The position numbers were made by a program, and so were the translations under genes. From Myxococcales bacterium (GTDB lineage Bacteria > Myxococcota > B64-G9), in contig JAAZNF010000005.1 of the NCBI GenBank assembly GCA_012798435.1, forward strand, positions 1 to 32,152: a stretch of 32,152 bases of DNA. The letters run 5' to 3'. Shown here one piece after another: positions 1-7,723 of the stretch. Position 1 is the stretch's first letter. Each line of letters opens with the position of its first letter. Below the pieces are notes generated by a model. That model ran no database searches. It saw only the letters and a program-made list of their open reading frames with translations, and had not been told where the DNA came from.

Positions 1-201
1 AGGTTCGGGTTGAACGTCTCAACGACCCGCCCGGGACCGGCGAAGCCGGCCCCGCTGGATAAGGGGAACTTCAGTGATTCAAAGAGCAGATAGAGAGGCC
101 TGCCTGCGCAACATCCGTGCCTCCGCGTGCCTTCCCGCTTTTTTCTCCTGCTTGCTTATGGTGACTATCTTCCTGAGCAAGCCGGAGGATGTCAAGACGA
201 A
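1..201. other. Noncoding left edge, possible 3' tail of an upstream gene
   Basis: No complete gene is visible before the amidase stop at 202. Two plus-strand frames are open from the window edge, one to a TAG at 91-93 and one to a TAA at 60-62. Either could be the last residues of a gene lying to the left, but neither tail is recognisable. A TTGACA hexamer reads on the minus strand at 195-190 with no convincing -10 element. The inverted sequence around 147-183 (a GCTTGC/GCAAGC pair with a loop of about 20 bases) is too weak to call a terminator. Confidence 0.3.
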
Positions 202-1521
202 CTAAACTACTGAGCCCGGAACAACGACCGCCTCGACGGCGGCACTGAGGCGCAGCAACTTTGCGTCGCAGTTTCGGCGAGAGACGAGTTGCAGGCCGAC
301 CGGGAGCCCCTGCACGCATCCCATGGGGATGCTGATGGCGGGCTGGCCCGAGAGGTTGAAGGCGCAGGTGTTCTGCAGATAGACGTGCGAGCCTTGGCTA
401 CCGAACGGCCGCGCCGGGTAAGAAGTGGTCGGCAGCACGAGCGCGTCCACCTCGTCGAACACGGCGTCCAGGGCAGCCGCCAGCGCCTGAGCGCGCGCGC
501 GGGCCTGGGCATGCTTCTCCGGTGGCAGCGCCCGCCCACGCTCAAGATCCGCCCGCAGCGCAGGCGAGATGTCCTCCGCCGGTGCCGAGAGCAGCGCAGC
601 GTGGGAGGCGGCCATCTCCGGTCCGTAGATGGATGCCATGATCGAAAGCGCCTTCTCGAAGCCCTCGACCCGCAGGCGGGTGATTCCAAATCCCGCCCGG
701 CGCAGCGCCTGACACGATGAATCGAACAGCGCCGCCACGCCGGGATCGCTCTCGGACATCGGTTCGAGCACCCCCAGGCGAGCCGATTCGGCGGGCTCAC
801 GCGCGGCCCGGGCCATCCCCTGCCCCGCGGCGCCGGCCAGCGCCTCGAGCAACATGCCCACTCCGGCTACGCTGGCGGCGATCGGGCCGACGTGGTCCAG
901 GCTCAAAGACAGCGGCACCACGCCGGCGGTGGGCACGAGACCCGCCGACGGCTTCATCCCCACCACCCCGCACAGACTGGCGGGGATGCGCACCGAGCCG
1001 CCCGTGTCGGTGCCCAGGGCTCCCGGGACCAGGCCCGCCGCCACCGCCGCCGCCGAGCCGCCACTGGAACCGCCTGGGTGAAAGCCTTCTCGCCAGGGGT
1101 TGTGCACCGGGCCGGTCCAGGGGTTCTCGGAGGTCACGCCGTCGGCCAGCTCGTGCATGTTGGTGCGGCCCACGATCACGGCGCCGGCGTCGCGCAACCT
1201 TCGCACCGCCTCGGCGTCTTTTTCGGGGATGCGGTTCCGGTAGGCGCGGCAACCGGCCGCGCTGGGGATCCCGGCTTCGTCGAAATTGTCCTTGATGGCC
1301 AGCGCCAGGCCAAACAACGGGCCCGGTGCCCGTCCCGCACTCCGCGCCTCGTCCAGCGCCGCCGCCCGCTCGAGCGCTTGTCCGCGGTGGACGGCGACGA
1401 AGGCGTTGAGCCCAGAACGCTCGATATGCTCCAGACAGAGGCGAACATGCTGCAAGGAAGTCTGCTCGCCACGCGCTAGCACGTCGACGATCTGGGGAAG
1501 CGGCAAGGCCGAAAGACTCAT
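202..1521 (-). CDS. Amidase-signature family hydrolase
   Basis: This 439-residue enzyme belongs to the amidase signature (GatA-like) family, which hydrolyses amides, ureido acids and related C-N bonds through a Ser-cisSer-Lys triad. The triad is visible: Lys77 in AIKDNF, cis-Ser152 in the GGSSGGSAAA stretch, and nucleophile Ser176 in DTGGSVRIP. Its length is normal for a stand-alone member, and no gatB or gatC lies nearby, so a tRNA-amidotransferase role is unlikely. No signal peptide is seen, so it is probably cytoplasmic. It diverges from the molybdenum hydroxylase operon across 113 bases, which suggests a shared catabolic role. Known members in oxidative pyrimidine breakdown (ureidomalonase) and in allophanate or malonamide hydrolysis are possible analogues. 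The exact substrate cannot be read from the sequence. The ATG at 1521 lacks a strong Shine-Dalgarno sequence. Confidence 0.9.
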   Translation of the reverse strand: MSLSALPLPQIVDVLARGEQTSLQHVRLCLEHIERSGLNAFVAVHRGQALERAAALDEARSAGRAPGPLFGLALAIKDNFDEAGIPSAAGCRAYRNRIPEKDAEAVRRLRDAGAVIVGRTNMHELADGVTSENPWTGPVHNPWREGFHPGGSSGGSAAAVAAGLVPGALGTDTGGSVRIPASLCGVVGMKPSAGLVPTAGVVPLSLSLDHVGPIAASVAGVGMLLEALAGAAGQGMARAAREPAESARLGVLEPMSESDPGVAALFDSSCQALRRAGFGITRLRVEGFEKALSIMASIYGPEMAASHAALLSAPAEDISPALRADLERGRALPPEKHAQARARAQALAAALDAVFDEVDALVLPTTSYPARPFGSQGSHVYLQNTCAFNLSGQPAISIPMGCVQGLPVGLQLVSRRNCDAKLLRLSAAVEAVVVPGSVV

Positions 1522-1634
1522 GCTTCGAGGAGTCTATCAGACCTCGGTCCGCCCACAAAGCACGTTGCGTCCGGATTCTCTTTTCTCCCCTGCTCCATTC
1601 TGGTAGCTTGAAACCACCCAGGAGGAGCATGCTC

Positions 1635-2480
1635 ATGCAAGAACGCCTGGACTACCGCAAGGCCCACAGTGTGGAAGAAGCACTGACGCTCTTTCAGGAT
1701 CTCCCCAGAAGTCGTTACATGGCCGGGGGCACCGATCTGCTGCCCCGCGCGCGCGGAAGCGGCCAGGCCCCGAGCCGGCTGGTGGACATCAAGGGCATCC
1801 CGGAGCTTTCGCGCATCGAGGAGCTTCCCTCGGGCGATCTCCGGATCGGCGCCGCCGTGAGCGTGGCGGCGGTGGCGGCGCACCCTACCGTGCGCCAGCG
1901 TTTTTCGGCGCTTTCACTGTGCGCCTCGGCCCTGGGCTCGTACCCGCTTCGCAACCGGGCCACCGTGGTGGGCAACATCTGCAACGCCTCTCCCTGCGCG
2001 GACACCGCCGCGGCGCTCTTGTGCCTGGACGCGACGGTGCTGTGCGTCGGGCCGGCCGGACCACGCCGGATCCCCATCCACGAGTTTTTCGTCGGGCCCG
2101 GCCAGACCTCGCTCGCGAGCGGCGAGCTCGCGCTGGCCGTGGAGATCCCGGCGGCCTCGGCCGGAGGCCGCGCCGAGCTGGGCCGGCTCAGCCGCAGGCA
2201 GGGCGTGGACATCGCCACGGTGGCGGTGCTGCTCTCGGTGCTACCGCAGCGCAGCCCCCGGCACCGGGTGGCGCTGCTCAGCGTGGCCCCCACCCCGCGG
2301 CGGGCGTCCGAGGCGGAAACTCTCCTCGATCAGCGCGGGCCGTCCGCGGCGAACGCTGCCGCCGAGGCGGCCATGGCGGCGGCCCGGCCCATCGACGACG
2401 TGCGCGGGACGGCGGCCTACCGGCGCGAGATGGTCGGGGTGCTGCTCACCCGCGCGGTGCGGGCCCTGGGCGCGGCCTGA
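1635..2480 (+). CDS. Molybdenum hydroxylase FAD-binding (medium) subunit
   Basis: This 281-residue chain is the FAD subunit of a xanthine dehydrogenase/CoxM-type heterotrimeric molybdenum hydroxylase. It passes electrons from the 2Fe-2S subunit to the final acceptor. The first FAD-binding motif AGGTDLL is at about residues 30-36. The second is RNRATVVGNICNASPCAD, matching the family pattern of a GNI core followed by SP.AD. The C-terminal CODH_FADC-type domain follows. I chose the ATG at 1635 because AGGAGGAG at 1620-1627 lies 7 bases upstream; an in-frame ATG at 1629 and a TTG at 1608 are placed poorly for that site. It is first in a seven-gene operon and 14 bases ahead of the 2Fe-2S gene. 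Confidence 0.92.
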   Translation: MQERLDYRKAHSVEEALTLFQDLPRSRYMAGGTDLLPRARGSGQAPSRLVDIKGIPELSRIEELPSGDLRIGAAVSVAAVAAHPTVRQRFSALSLCASALGSYPLRNRATVVGNICNASPCADTAAALLCLDATVLCVGPAGPRRIPIHEFFVGPGQTSLASGELALAVEIPAASAGGRAELGRLSRRQGVDIATVAVLLSVLPQRSPRHRVALLSVAPTPRRASEAETLLDQRGPSAANAAAEAAMAAARPIDDVRGTAAYRREMVGVLLTRAVRALGAA

Positions 2481-2494
2481 ACGGAGGAATGGCC

Positions 2495-2986
2495 ATGGCG
2501 ATCCCCATCCGGGTCAAGGTGAACGGTCAAGTGGAAGCACTGGAGGTGGCGCCGGACGAGAGCCTGCTTTCGATGCTGCGCGAGCGGCTCGATCTGACAG
2601 GCGCCAAGGAGGGTTGCAACGAGGGTGAGTGCGGCGCCTGCGTGGTGCTGCTCGACGGCAAGGCGGTCAACGCCTGCCTGGTGCTGGCGGCCGAGGCCGA
2701 CGGGCACGAGGTGACCACCATCGAGGGGCTGGGGCGTCCCGGCGCCCTGCACCCGTTGCAGAAGGCCTTCCTGGCCCACCAGGCGGTGCAGTGCGGGTTC
2801 TGCACCCCGGGCATGATCATGACGGCGCTGTCGCTGCTCTTGGAGAATCCCGCCCCGACAGAAGAAGAGGTGCGCACGGCGATCTCCGGGAACCTGTGCC
2901 GCTGCACCGGCTACCGCCAGATCCTGGACGCCGTCCAGGCAGCCGCCCAGGAGATGCGGGCCGGCGCCCAGGGGAGGCGGCCATGA
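2495..2986 (+). CDS. Molybdenum hydroxylase 2Fe-2S (small) subunit
   Basis: This 163-residue protein carries both 2Fe-2S clusters of the hydroxylase. The plant-ferredoxin-like cluster is bound by Cys41, Cys46, Cys49 and Cys61. The second, helical-domain cluster is bound by Cys100, Cys103, Cys135 and Cys137 (CGFC and CRC motifs). All eight ligands are present, and the length matches the CoxS/NdhS-type small subunit. The start at 2495 is favoured because GGAGG at 2483-2487 is 7 bases upstream; the alternative ATG at 2489 would be too close. The stop overlaps the next start (ATGA at 2983-2986), so translation is probably coupled to the large subunit. Confidence 0.94.
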   Translation: MAIPIRVKVNGQVEALEVAPDESLLSMLRERLDLTGAKEGCNEGECGACVVLLDGKAVNACLVLAAEADGHEVTTIEGLGRPGALHPLQKAFLAHQAVQCGFCTPGMIMTALSLLLENPAPTEEEVRTAISGNLCRCTGYRQILDAVQAAAQEMRAGAQGRRP

Positions 2987-5313
2987 GCCAGGGACGCTGG
3001 GTGGGTCGGGACGTTTTGCGGGTGGACGGGCTGGAGAAGGTCACCGGCGCCGCCCGCTACCTCGCCGACGTGAAACTGCCGCGCATGCTGTACGCCCAGG
3101 TGGTGCGCTCGCCCCATCCCCACGCCCGCGTGCGCGAGGTGGATGTCTCCCGTGCCCTGAGCGTGGCCGGGGTGCGGGCGGTGGCCACGGGCCGCGACTT
3201 CCCCTTCCACGTGGGCATCTACCTCAAGGACCAGACCGTCTTCGCCACCGACCGGGTCCGCTTCGTGGGCGATCCGGTGGCGGCGGTGGCGGCCGAGAGC
3301 CCGGAGGCGGCCCGGGAGGCCGCCGCGCTGGTGCGGGTGGAGTACGAACCGTTGCCGGCCCTGTTCGACGTGCGTCAGGGCATCCTGCCCGACGCGCCGC
3401 TGGTCCACCCGGACCTGGGCAAGTACCAGGTGGTGCCGTGGATCACGCCGCAGGCCGGCACCAACATCTGCAACCACCTCAAGGTCCGCAAGGGCGACTA
3501 CCACGCGGCCCTGAAGACGGCGGCCCATGTGGTGGAGAACACCTTCGTGGTACCGCAGGTGCAGCACGTCCCCATGGAGGTCCACGGCAGCGCCGCGCGC
3601 ATGGATCTCTCGGGCAAGCTGGAGGTGCTCACCTCGGCCCAGAGCCCGTTCACCGTGCGCCACCTGCTGTGCGCCTGCTTCGGCCTGAGCCACGGCGACG
3701 TGCGGGTGATGGTGCCCCAGGTCGGCGGCGGTTTCGGCGGCAAGGCGGGCATCAACCTGGAGCCGATCGTGACCGCGCTGGCCATGCGCGTCCCGGGGCG
3801 CTGGGTGCGGCTGGTGCTCACCCGGGCGGAGGAGTTCTACGCCGCGGTGGTGCGCCAGGGGCTGGTGGCGACGCTCACCACCGGGGTGGACCGATCGGGC
3901 AAGGTGGTGGCCCAGCGCATGCACTACCTGTGGGACTGCGGGGCCTACGGCGGCTACGGCGTGAACGTGGTGCGCGCGGCGGGGTACACCTGCGGCGGGG
4001 CCTACGAGTTCCCCAACGTGTGGGGCGACTCCATCGGGGTGTACACCAACCGGCCGGTGGGCTCGGCCTACCGCGGCTTCGGCATGCAGGAGATCCACTG
4101 GGCGCTGGAGCAGCAGATGGACATGGTGGCCCACGAGATCGGCGAGGACCCCATCGCCTTCCGCCTGAAGAACTGCCTGGGCCCCGGCAAGCGCACCGTG
4201 ACCGGCCAGCTCCTCGACGAACACTCCGGCCGGGTGGACCAGTGCATCCAGCGGGTGGCCCAGGCCTTCTCCGAGCCGCTCGCGACGCGCCCGGGCCGGT
4301 TGCGCGGCCGCGGCCTGGCCTGCGCGGTCAAGGCCCCCGCCATGCCGAACGACGCGGCCAGCTCGGTGCTCCTCAAGTTCTGCGAGGACGGGGTGCTGGA
4401 GGTCCTGGTCTCGGGCATCGACTACGGGCAGGGCCTGCGCACGGTGGCGGCCCAGTTCGCGGCCGAGGCCTTGAACCTCCCCATCGAGCAGGTCCGGGTG
4501 CGCAACCTGCCCGACACGGACCTGTCGCCCTACGACTGGCAGACGGTAGCCTCGCGCCAGACCTGGGCTACCGGCAACGCCATCCTCAGGGCGGCCGAGA
4601 AGTGCAAGGCCCAGCTCTTCGAGACGGCATCTCAGGTGCTGGGCGCGCCGGTCGAGCGGCTTGCGCTTCGGGATGGACAGGTGGTGGACACCGGCGGCGC
4701 GGGGCGGGTGCCCATCACGCGGCTGGTGATGGGATACCAGTTCCCCGACGGCCACGTCATCGGCGGGCCGGTGGCGGCCGCCGCCCACCATGTCCCCGAG
4801 GGGCTCTTGTTCCTCGACCCCCAGACCAGCCAGAGCGCGAAGCCGGTGGCCAAGTGGACCTTCGGCGCCCAGGGCGTGGAGATCAGCGTGGACCCGGACA
4901 CCGGCCACATCCAGGTGGATCGGGTGGTGGCCTGCTACGACGTGGGCCAGGTGGTCAACCAGGGGTTGATCCTGGGCCAGACCTACGGCGGGGTGGTCCA
5001 GGGGCTGGGCACCGGCCTGATGGAAGAGCTCAAGCTCGACCTTTTGACCGGCAAGGCCCAAAACGCCAACCTGGTGGACTACAAGATCCCCACCGCCCTG
5101 GACGTCCCGGCGGCGCTGGAGGCGAGCTTCGTGGAGACGCCGCAGAAGGATGGCCCCATGGGCGCCCGCGGCATCGGCGAGCACACCATGATCCCCACTC
5201 CGGCCGCGCTGGCCAACGCGCTGTACGCGGCGTGCGGCATCCGCATCCAGGAGATGCCGCTGACCGCCGAGAAGGTGCGCGCGGCCCTCCGAGAAAAGCG
5301 CGCCAAGGGGTAG
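2983..5313 (+). CDS. Molybdenum hydroxylase molybdopterin-binding (large) subunit
   Basis: This 776-residue catalytic chain of the xanthine dehydrogenase superfamily hydroxylates its substrate, usually an N-heterocycle or aldehyde, with water as oxygen donor at a Mo-molybdopterin centre. It has the aldehyde oxidase/XDH a/b hammerhead domain at about residues 20-130. The molybdopterin-binding motifs QVGGGFGGKAG and SAYRGFGMQE follow, and the C-terminal GARGIGE supplies the catalytic glutamate. The AYRGFG loop is the XDH/aldehyde-oxidase type, not the CoxL AYRCSFR loop, so it should not be called CO dehydrogenase. Substrate specificity is unknown. The downstream carbamoyl-transfer and cyclic-amide hydrolase genes favour a purine-, pyrimidine- or hydantoin-like ring. 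Maturation factors (XdhC/CoxDEF type) are not in the window. Confidence 0.93.
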   Translation: MSQGRWVGRDVLRVDGLEKVTGAARYLADVKLPRMLYAQVVRSPHPHARVREVDVSRALSVAGVRAVATGRDFPFHVGIYLKDQTVFATDRVRFVGDPVAAVAAESPEAAREAAALVRVEYEPLPALFDVRQGILPDAPLVHPDLGKYQVVPWITPQAGTNICNHLKVRKGDYHAALKTAAHVVENTFVVPQVQHVPMEVHGSAARMDLSGKLEVLTSAQSPFTVRHLLCACFGLSHGDVRVMVPQVGGGFGGKAGINLEPIVTALAMRVPGRWVRLVLTRAEEFYAAVVRQGLVATLTTGVDRSGKVVAQRMHYLWDCGAYGGYGVNVVRAAGYTCGGAYEFPNVWGDSIGVYTNRPVGSAYRGFGMQEIHWALEQQMDMVAHEIGEDPIAFRLKNCLGPGKRTVTGQLLDEHSGRVDQCIQRVAQAFSEPLATRPGRLRGRGLACAVKAPAMPNDAASSVLLKFCEDGVLEVLVSGIDYGQGLRTVAAQFAAEALNLPIEQVRVRNLPDTDLSPYDWQTVASRQTWATGNAILRAAEKCKAQLFETASQVLGAPVERLALRDGQVVDTGGAGRVPITRLVMGYQFPDGHVIGGPVAAAAHHVPEGLLFLDPQTSQSAKPVAKWTFGAQGVEISVDPDTGHIQVDRVVACYDVGQVVNQGLILGQTYGGVVQGLGTGLMEELKLDLLTGKAQNANLVDYKIPTALDVPAALEASFVETPQKDGPMGARGIGEHTMIPTPAALANALYAACGIRIQEMPLTAEKVRAALREKRAKG

Positions 5314-5316
5314 TCC

Positions 5317-6195
5317 TTGAGGCTCTCTCACCCCTGCTGCCGGACCTTCGACGGGCGGTTTCGCTCACGGCTTGCGGCTTTTTCGGGCCGGGTGGCGAGC
5401 CGGAGCACCCACAGCGCGCTCGTATCTGGTGACGACGGCGAGGAAATCGTGCTTCTTACGCACGACCGGACACTGGTCCCCCGCGGGTTGAGGCTCCCCG
5501 AGGGCGCGCGCCTTCCGGATCCCGGCGCCGCCGTTCGCATCGACTGCGCCTGTTTCGAGCTTTCGCACCCCGACGGGAGCCGGGAGCGATGGTTCCTCGA
5601 TGGCCCGGGCCAGGATCTCTTCGTGCCCGTGCGAGGACAGCAACCGGCCGCGCCCCGTCCCGCGCTGGTCATGGATGCGCTGCCCGCGCGCACACGAGCG
5701 CTCCTCGGCGTGGCACCGGAAGCGCGGCTTTGCCCAGACATCGAGGCCCGACCGACCTTCGCTGAGCTCGAGCTCGACCGGTTGCGCGCCCTGCTCGAAG
5801 AACTCACCGCTGGCCTGCGCGGCCTCACGCATGGCCACGAGGTCTGCCTGGAGGAGGCCGTCGACGGGCTCCTGGGCCTCGGCAGCGGCTCGACGCCCAG
5901 CGGAGACGACGTCCTGGCGGGCGCCGCGGCGGCGGCCCGGACGCTGGGCCTGCCCGGTGCCCGGCGCCTGGGTGAGGCGTTGACGGATCTTTCGCCCGAC
6001 GCGACCACCGCGGCCGGCCGGGCCATGTTGCGCGAGGCGGCCGCGGGGTTTTTCGTGTTGCCGCTCTCTACCCTGGCAGGCGCCTGGCCGGCCGCCGGGC
6101 GCTCGACGATCGAGGCGCTCATCGGAGTCGGCGCTTCGAGCGGCGCCGACATGCTGGCTGGCTTCTTGGCGCAGACGGAGGCTCTATATGCCTGA
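5317..6195 (+). CDS. DUF2877 protein, AllH/YlbF-like carbamoyltransferase subunit
   Basis: This 292-residue protein belongs to the DUF2877 family. The E. coli member YlbF (AllH) is one of three proteins that together form oxamate carbamoyltransferase. The diagnostic motif GSGSTPSGDDVLAG is visible at about residues 189-202. The N-terminal segment from FSGRVASRSTHSALV matches the usual family start. The start codon is TTG at 5317, only 3 bases after the hydroxylase stop, with AAGGGG at 5305-5310 as the likely ribosome site; a GTG at 5391 is a weaker alternative. Its last 8 bases overlap the FdrA start. No signal peptide or membrane segment is seen, so it should act in the cytoplasm with the next two gene products. 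Confidence 0.85.
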   Translation: MRLSHPCCRTFDGRFRSRLAAFSGRVASRSTHSALVSGDDGEEIVLLTHDRTLVPRGLRLPEGARLPDPGAAVRIDCACFELSHPDGSRERWFLDGPGQDLFVPVRGQQPAAPRPALVMDALPARTRALLGVAPEARLCPDIEARPTFAELELDRLRALLEELTAGLRGLTHGHEVCLEEAVDGLLGLGSGSTPSGDDVLAGAAAAARTLGLPGARRLGEALTDLSPDATTAAGRAMLREAAAGFFVLPLSTLAGAWPAAGRSTIEALIGVGASSGADMLAGFLAQTEALYA

Positions 6196-7723
6196 ACGCA
6201 TTCTGATCCACCGCGCCCAGTACCATGACTCGGCTTATCTCATGCGGCTGTCCCGGCGCCTCGCGCAGAGCGAGGGCATCTCGGAAGCCGTGGTGGTCAT
6301 GGCGACGGAGATGAACCGGGCCTTGCTAGCGAGCGTGGGCTTTCGCTCCGCCGAGCTAGATTCGGCCCGGCCCCTGGACCTGGTGGTCGCGCTGCGTGGG
6401 AAAGACCTGGCGGCGCTCGAGCGCGCCGGCGCCGAGTGCGAGCGGCTGCTGTCCCAGGACGATCGCCCAGCCGCGTCCGGCGCCGCCGCCCGCCCCGCCA
6501 GTCTGCGCGAGGCGCTGCGGGAGCACCCCCAGGCGGAGCTGGTCAGCGTGGCGGTGCCGGGCGAGTACGCCGGCCACGTGGCCCGACAGGCCATCGAAGC
6601 GGGGCGGCACGTGTTCTTGTTTTCCAACAACGTGCCGCTCGAGCAGGAGATCGCGCTCAAGCGCGAGGCGCGCGCGCGCGATCTTCTGCTCATGGGCCCG
6701 GACTGCGGCACGGCCATCCTGGGCGGCGTGGGGCTCGGCTTCGCCAACCGGGTGCGCCGCGGCCCGGTCGGCCTGGTCGGTGCCTCGGGCACCGGCCTGC
6801 AAGAGGTGTCCAGCCTGTTGCACCAGCTCGGCTCGGGTGTCTCCCATGCCATCGGCACGGGCAGCCGCGATCTGTCCGCCGAGGTCGGCGCCATGATGAC
6901 CGAGGCCGGCCTGCGCCTGCTGGCCGCCGATCCCGACACCCGGGTGATCGGGCTCATCGCCAAGCACCCCGCGCAGGAGGTGGCGGAGCGATTGCACCGG
7001 CTCCTGGCGGGGTTCGGCAAGCCCGTGGTGGTGCGCTTCCTGGGGCAACCCGCCCGTTCTTCCTCGGCCGGGGTGAAGTACGCCGATTCGCTCGAAGAGG
7101 CGGCCTGCCTGGCCGCCCGGCTTTCAGGCGCGCCCCGCGACCGGCTGGAGGACGCCGCCTCGTCCGGTGCCGAATCCCCAGTTGAACCGGAGGCGAGCGC
7201 GCCCGGGCGCCTGGTGGGCCTGTTCGGAGGAGGTTCCCTGGCCTCCGAGGCCGCGCTCACGCTCCGCAGCCGAGGCCTTCCGGTCGAGGAACCGGGTGAG
7301 CCGCTGCTCCCCGGCCAGCCGCTCCCCGGTGCGGCGCACCTGGTGGTGGATTGCGGCGAGGAGTTCTACACCCGCGGCAAGCCCCACCCCATGGTGGACC
7401 AGACCGTGCGCTGCGAGCTGATCCGCCGGCTGGGGGCCGATCCCGCCGTCGGGGTGCTGCTTTTCGATCTGGTGTTGGGCGACGGCGCCCACCCCGATCC
7501 CGCGCCCGAGTTGGCACAGGCCCTGGAGGCGGCACGCGCGGCGCGCGGCCGGCGGCCCCTGCGCGTGTTCGCCTCGGTCACCGGCACCGAACTGGATCCC
7601 CAGGACGCCAACCGCCAGCGCGGCGTGCTCGAGCGGGCGGGAGCGCGCTGTTTCCCGTCCGCCTGGCGCGCCGCCGTGGGGGCCGCCGACGAGCTGCTCG
7701 GCGTGAGAGGTAAAGACGCATGA
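6188..7723 (+). CDS. FdrA/AllF-like carbamoyltransferase subunit
   Basis: This 511-residue homologue of E. coli FdrA (AllF) is slightly shorter than the E. coli protein. It carries a succinyl-CoA-synthetase-like Rossmann module: a CoA-binding-type domain at about 100-190 and GPVGLVGASGTGLQEV at about residues 193-208, followed by a second ligase-like half. In E. coli, AllF with AllG and AllH converts oxalurate plus phosphate to oxamate and carbamoyl phosphate. Here it sits between the AllH-like and AllG-like genes, overlapping both (8 and 4 bases), so the three subunits are almost certainly made together. Whether the carbamoyl donor is oxalurate or another N-carbamoyl acid is not shown by the sequence. 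Confidence 0.9.
   Translation: MPERILIHRAQYHDSAYLMRLSRRLAQSEGISEAVVVMATEMNRALLASVGFRSAELDSARPLDLVVALRGKDLAALERAGAECERLLSQDDRPAASGAAARPASLREALREHPQAELVSVAVPGEYAGHVARQAIEAGRHVFLFSNNVPLEQEIALKREARARDLLLMGPDCGTAILGGVGLGFANRVRRGPVGLVGASGTGLQEVSSLLHQLGSGVSHAIGTGSRDLSAEVGAMMTEAGLRLLAADPDTRVIGLIAKHPAQEVAERLHRLLAGFGKPVVVRFLGQPARSSSAGVKYADSLEEAACLAARLSGAPRDRLEDAASSGAESPVEPEASAPGRLVGLFGGGSLASEAALTLRSRGLPVEEPGEPLLPGQPLPGAAHLVVDCGEEFYTRGKPHPMVDQTVRCELIRRLGADPAVGVLLFDLVLGDGAHPDPAPELAQALEAARAARGRRPLRVFASVTGTELDPQDANRQRGVLERAGARCFPSAWRAAVGAADELLGVRGKDA

Noticed and set aside
120-201. Rho-independent terminator downstream of the amidase
   Set aside because: The GCTTGC/GCAAGC pair has a loop of about 20 bases and no properly placed T run on the minus strand.
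1635-5313. Aerobic CO dehydrogenase (coxMSL)
   Set aside because: The gene order is cox-like, but the large subunit has AYRGFG instead of the AYRCSFR active-site loop, and no cox accessory genes are present.
2911-5331. Long open frame antisense to the molybdopterin subunit
   Set aside because: It is a shadow of high third-position GC on the opposite strand. Its His/Arg/Gly-rich product matches no family, while the plus-strand frame has all active-site motifs.
6188-7723. Succinyl-CoA synthetase alpha subunit
   Set aside because: The Rossmann module is similar, but the length, N-terminus and flanking DUF2877 and DUF1116 genes identify an FdrA/AllF protein.
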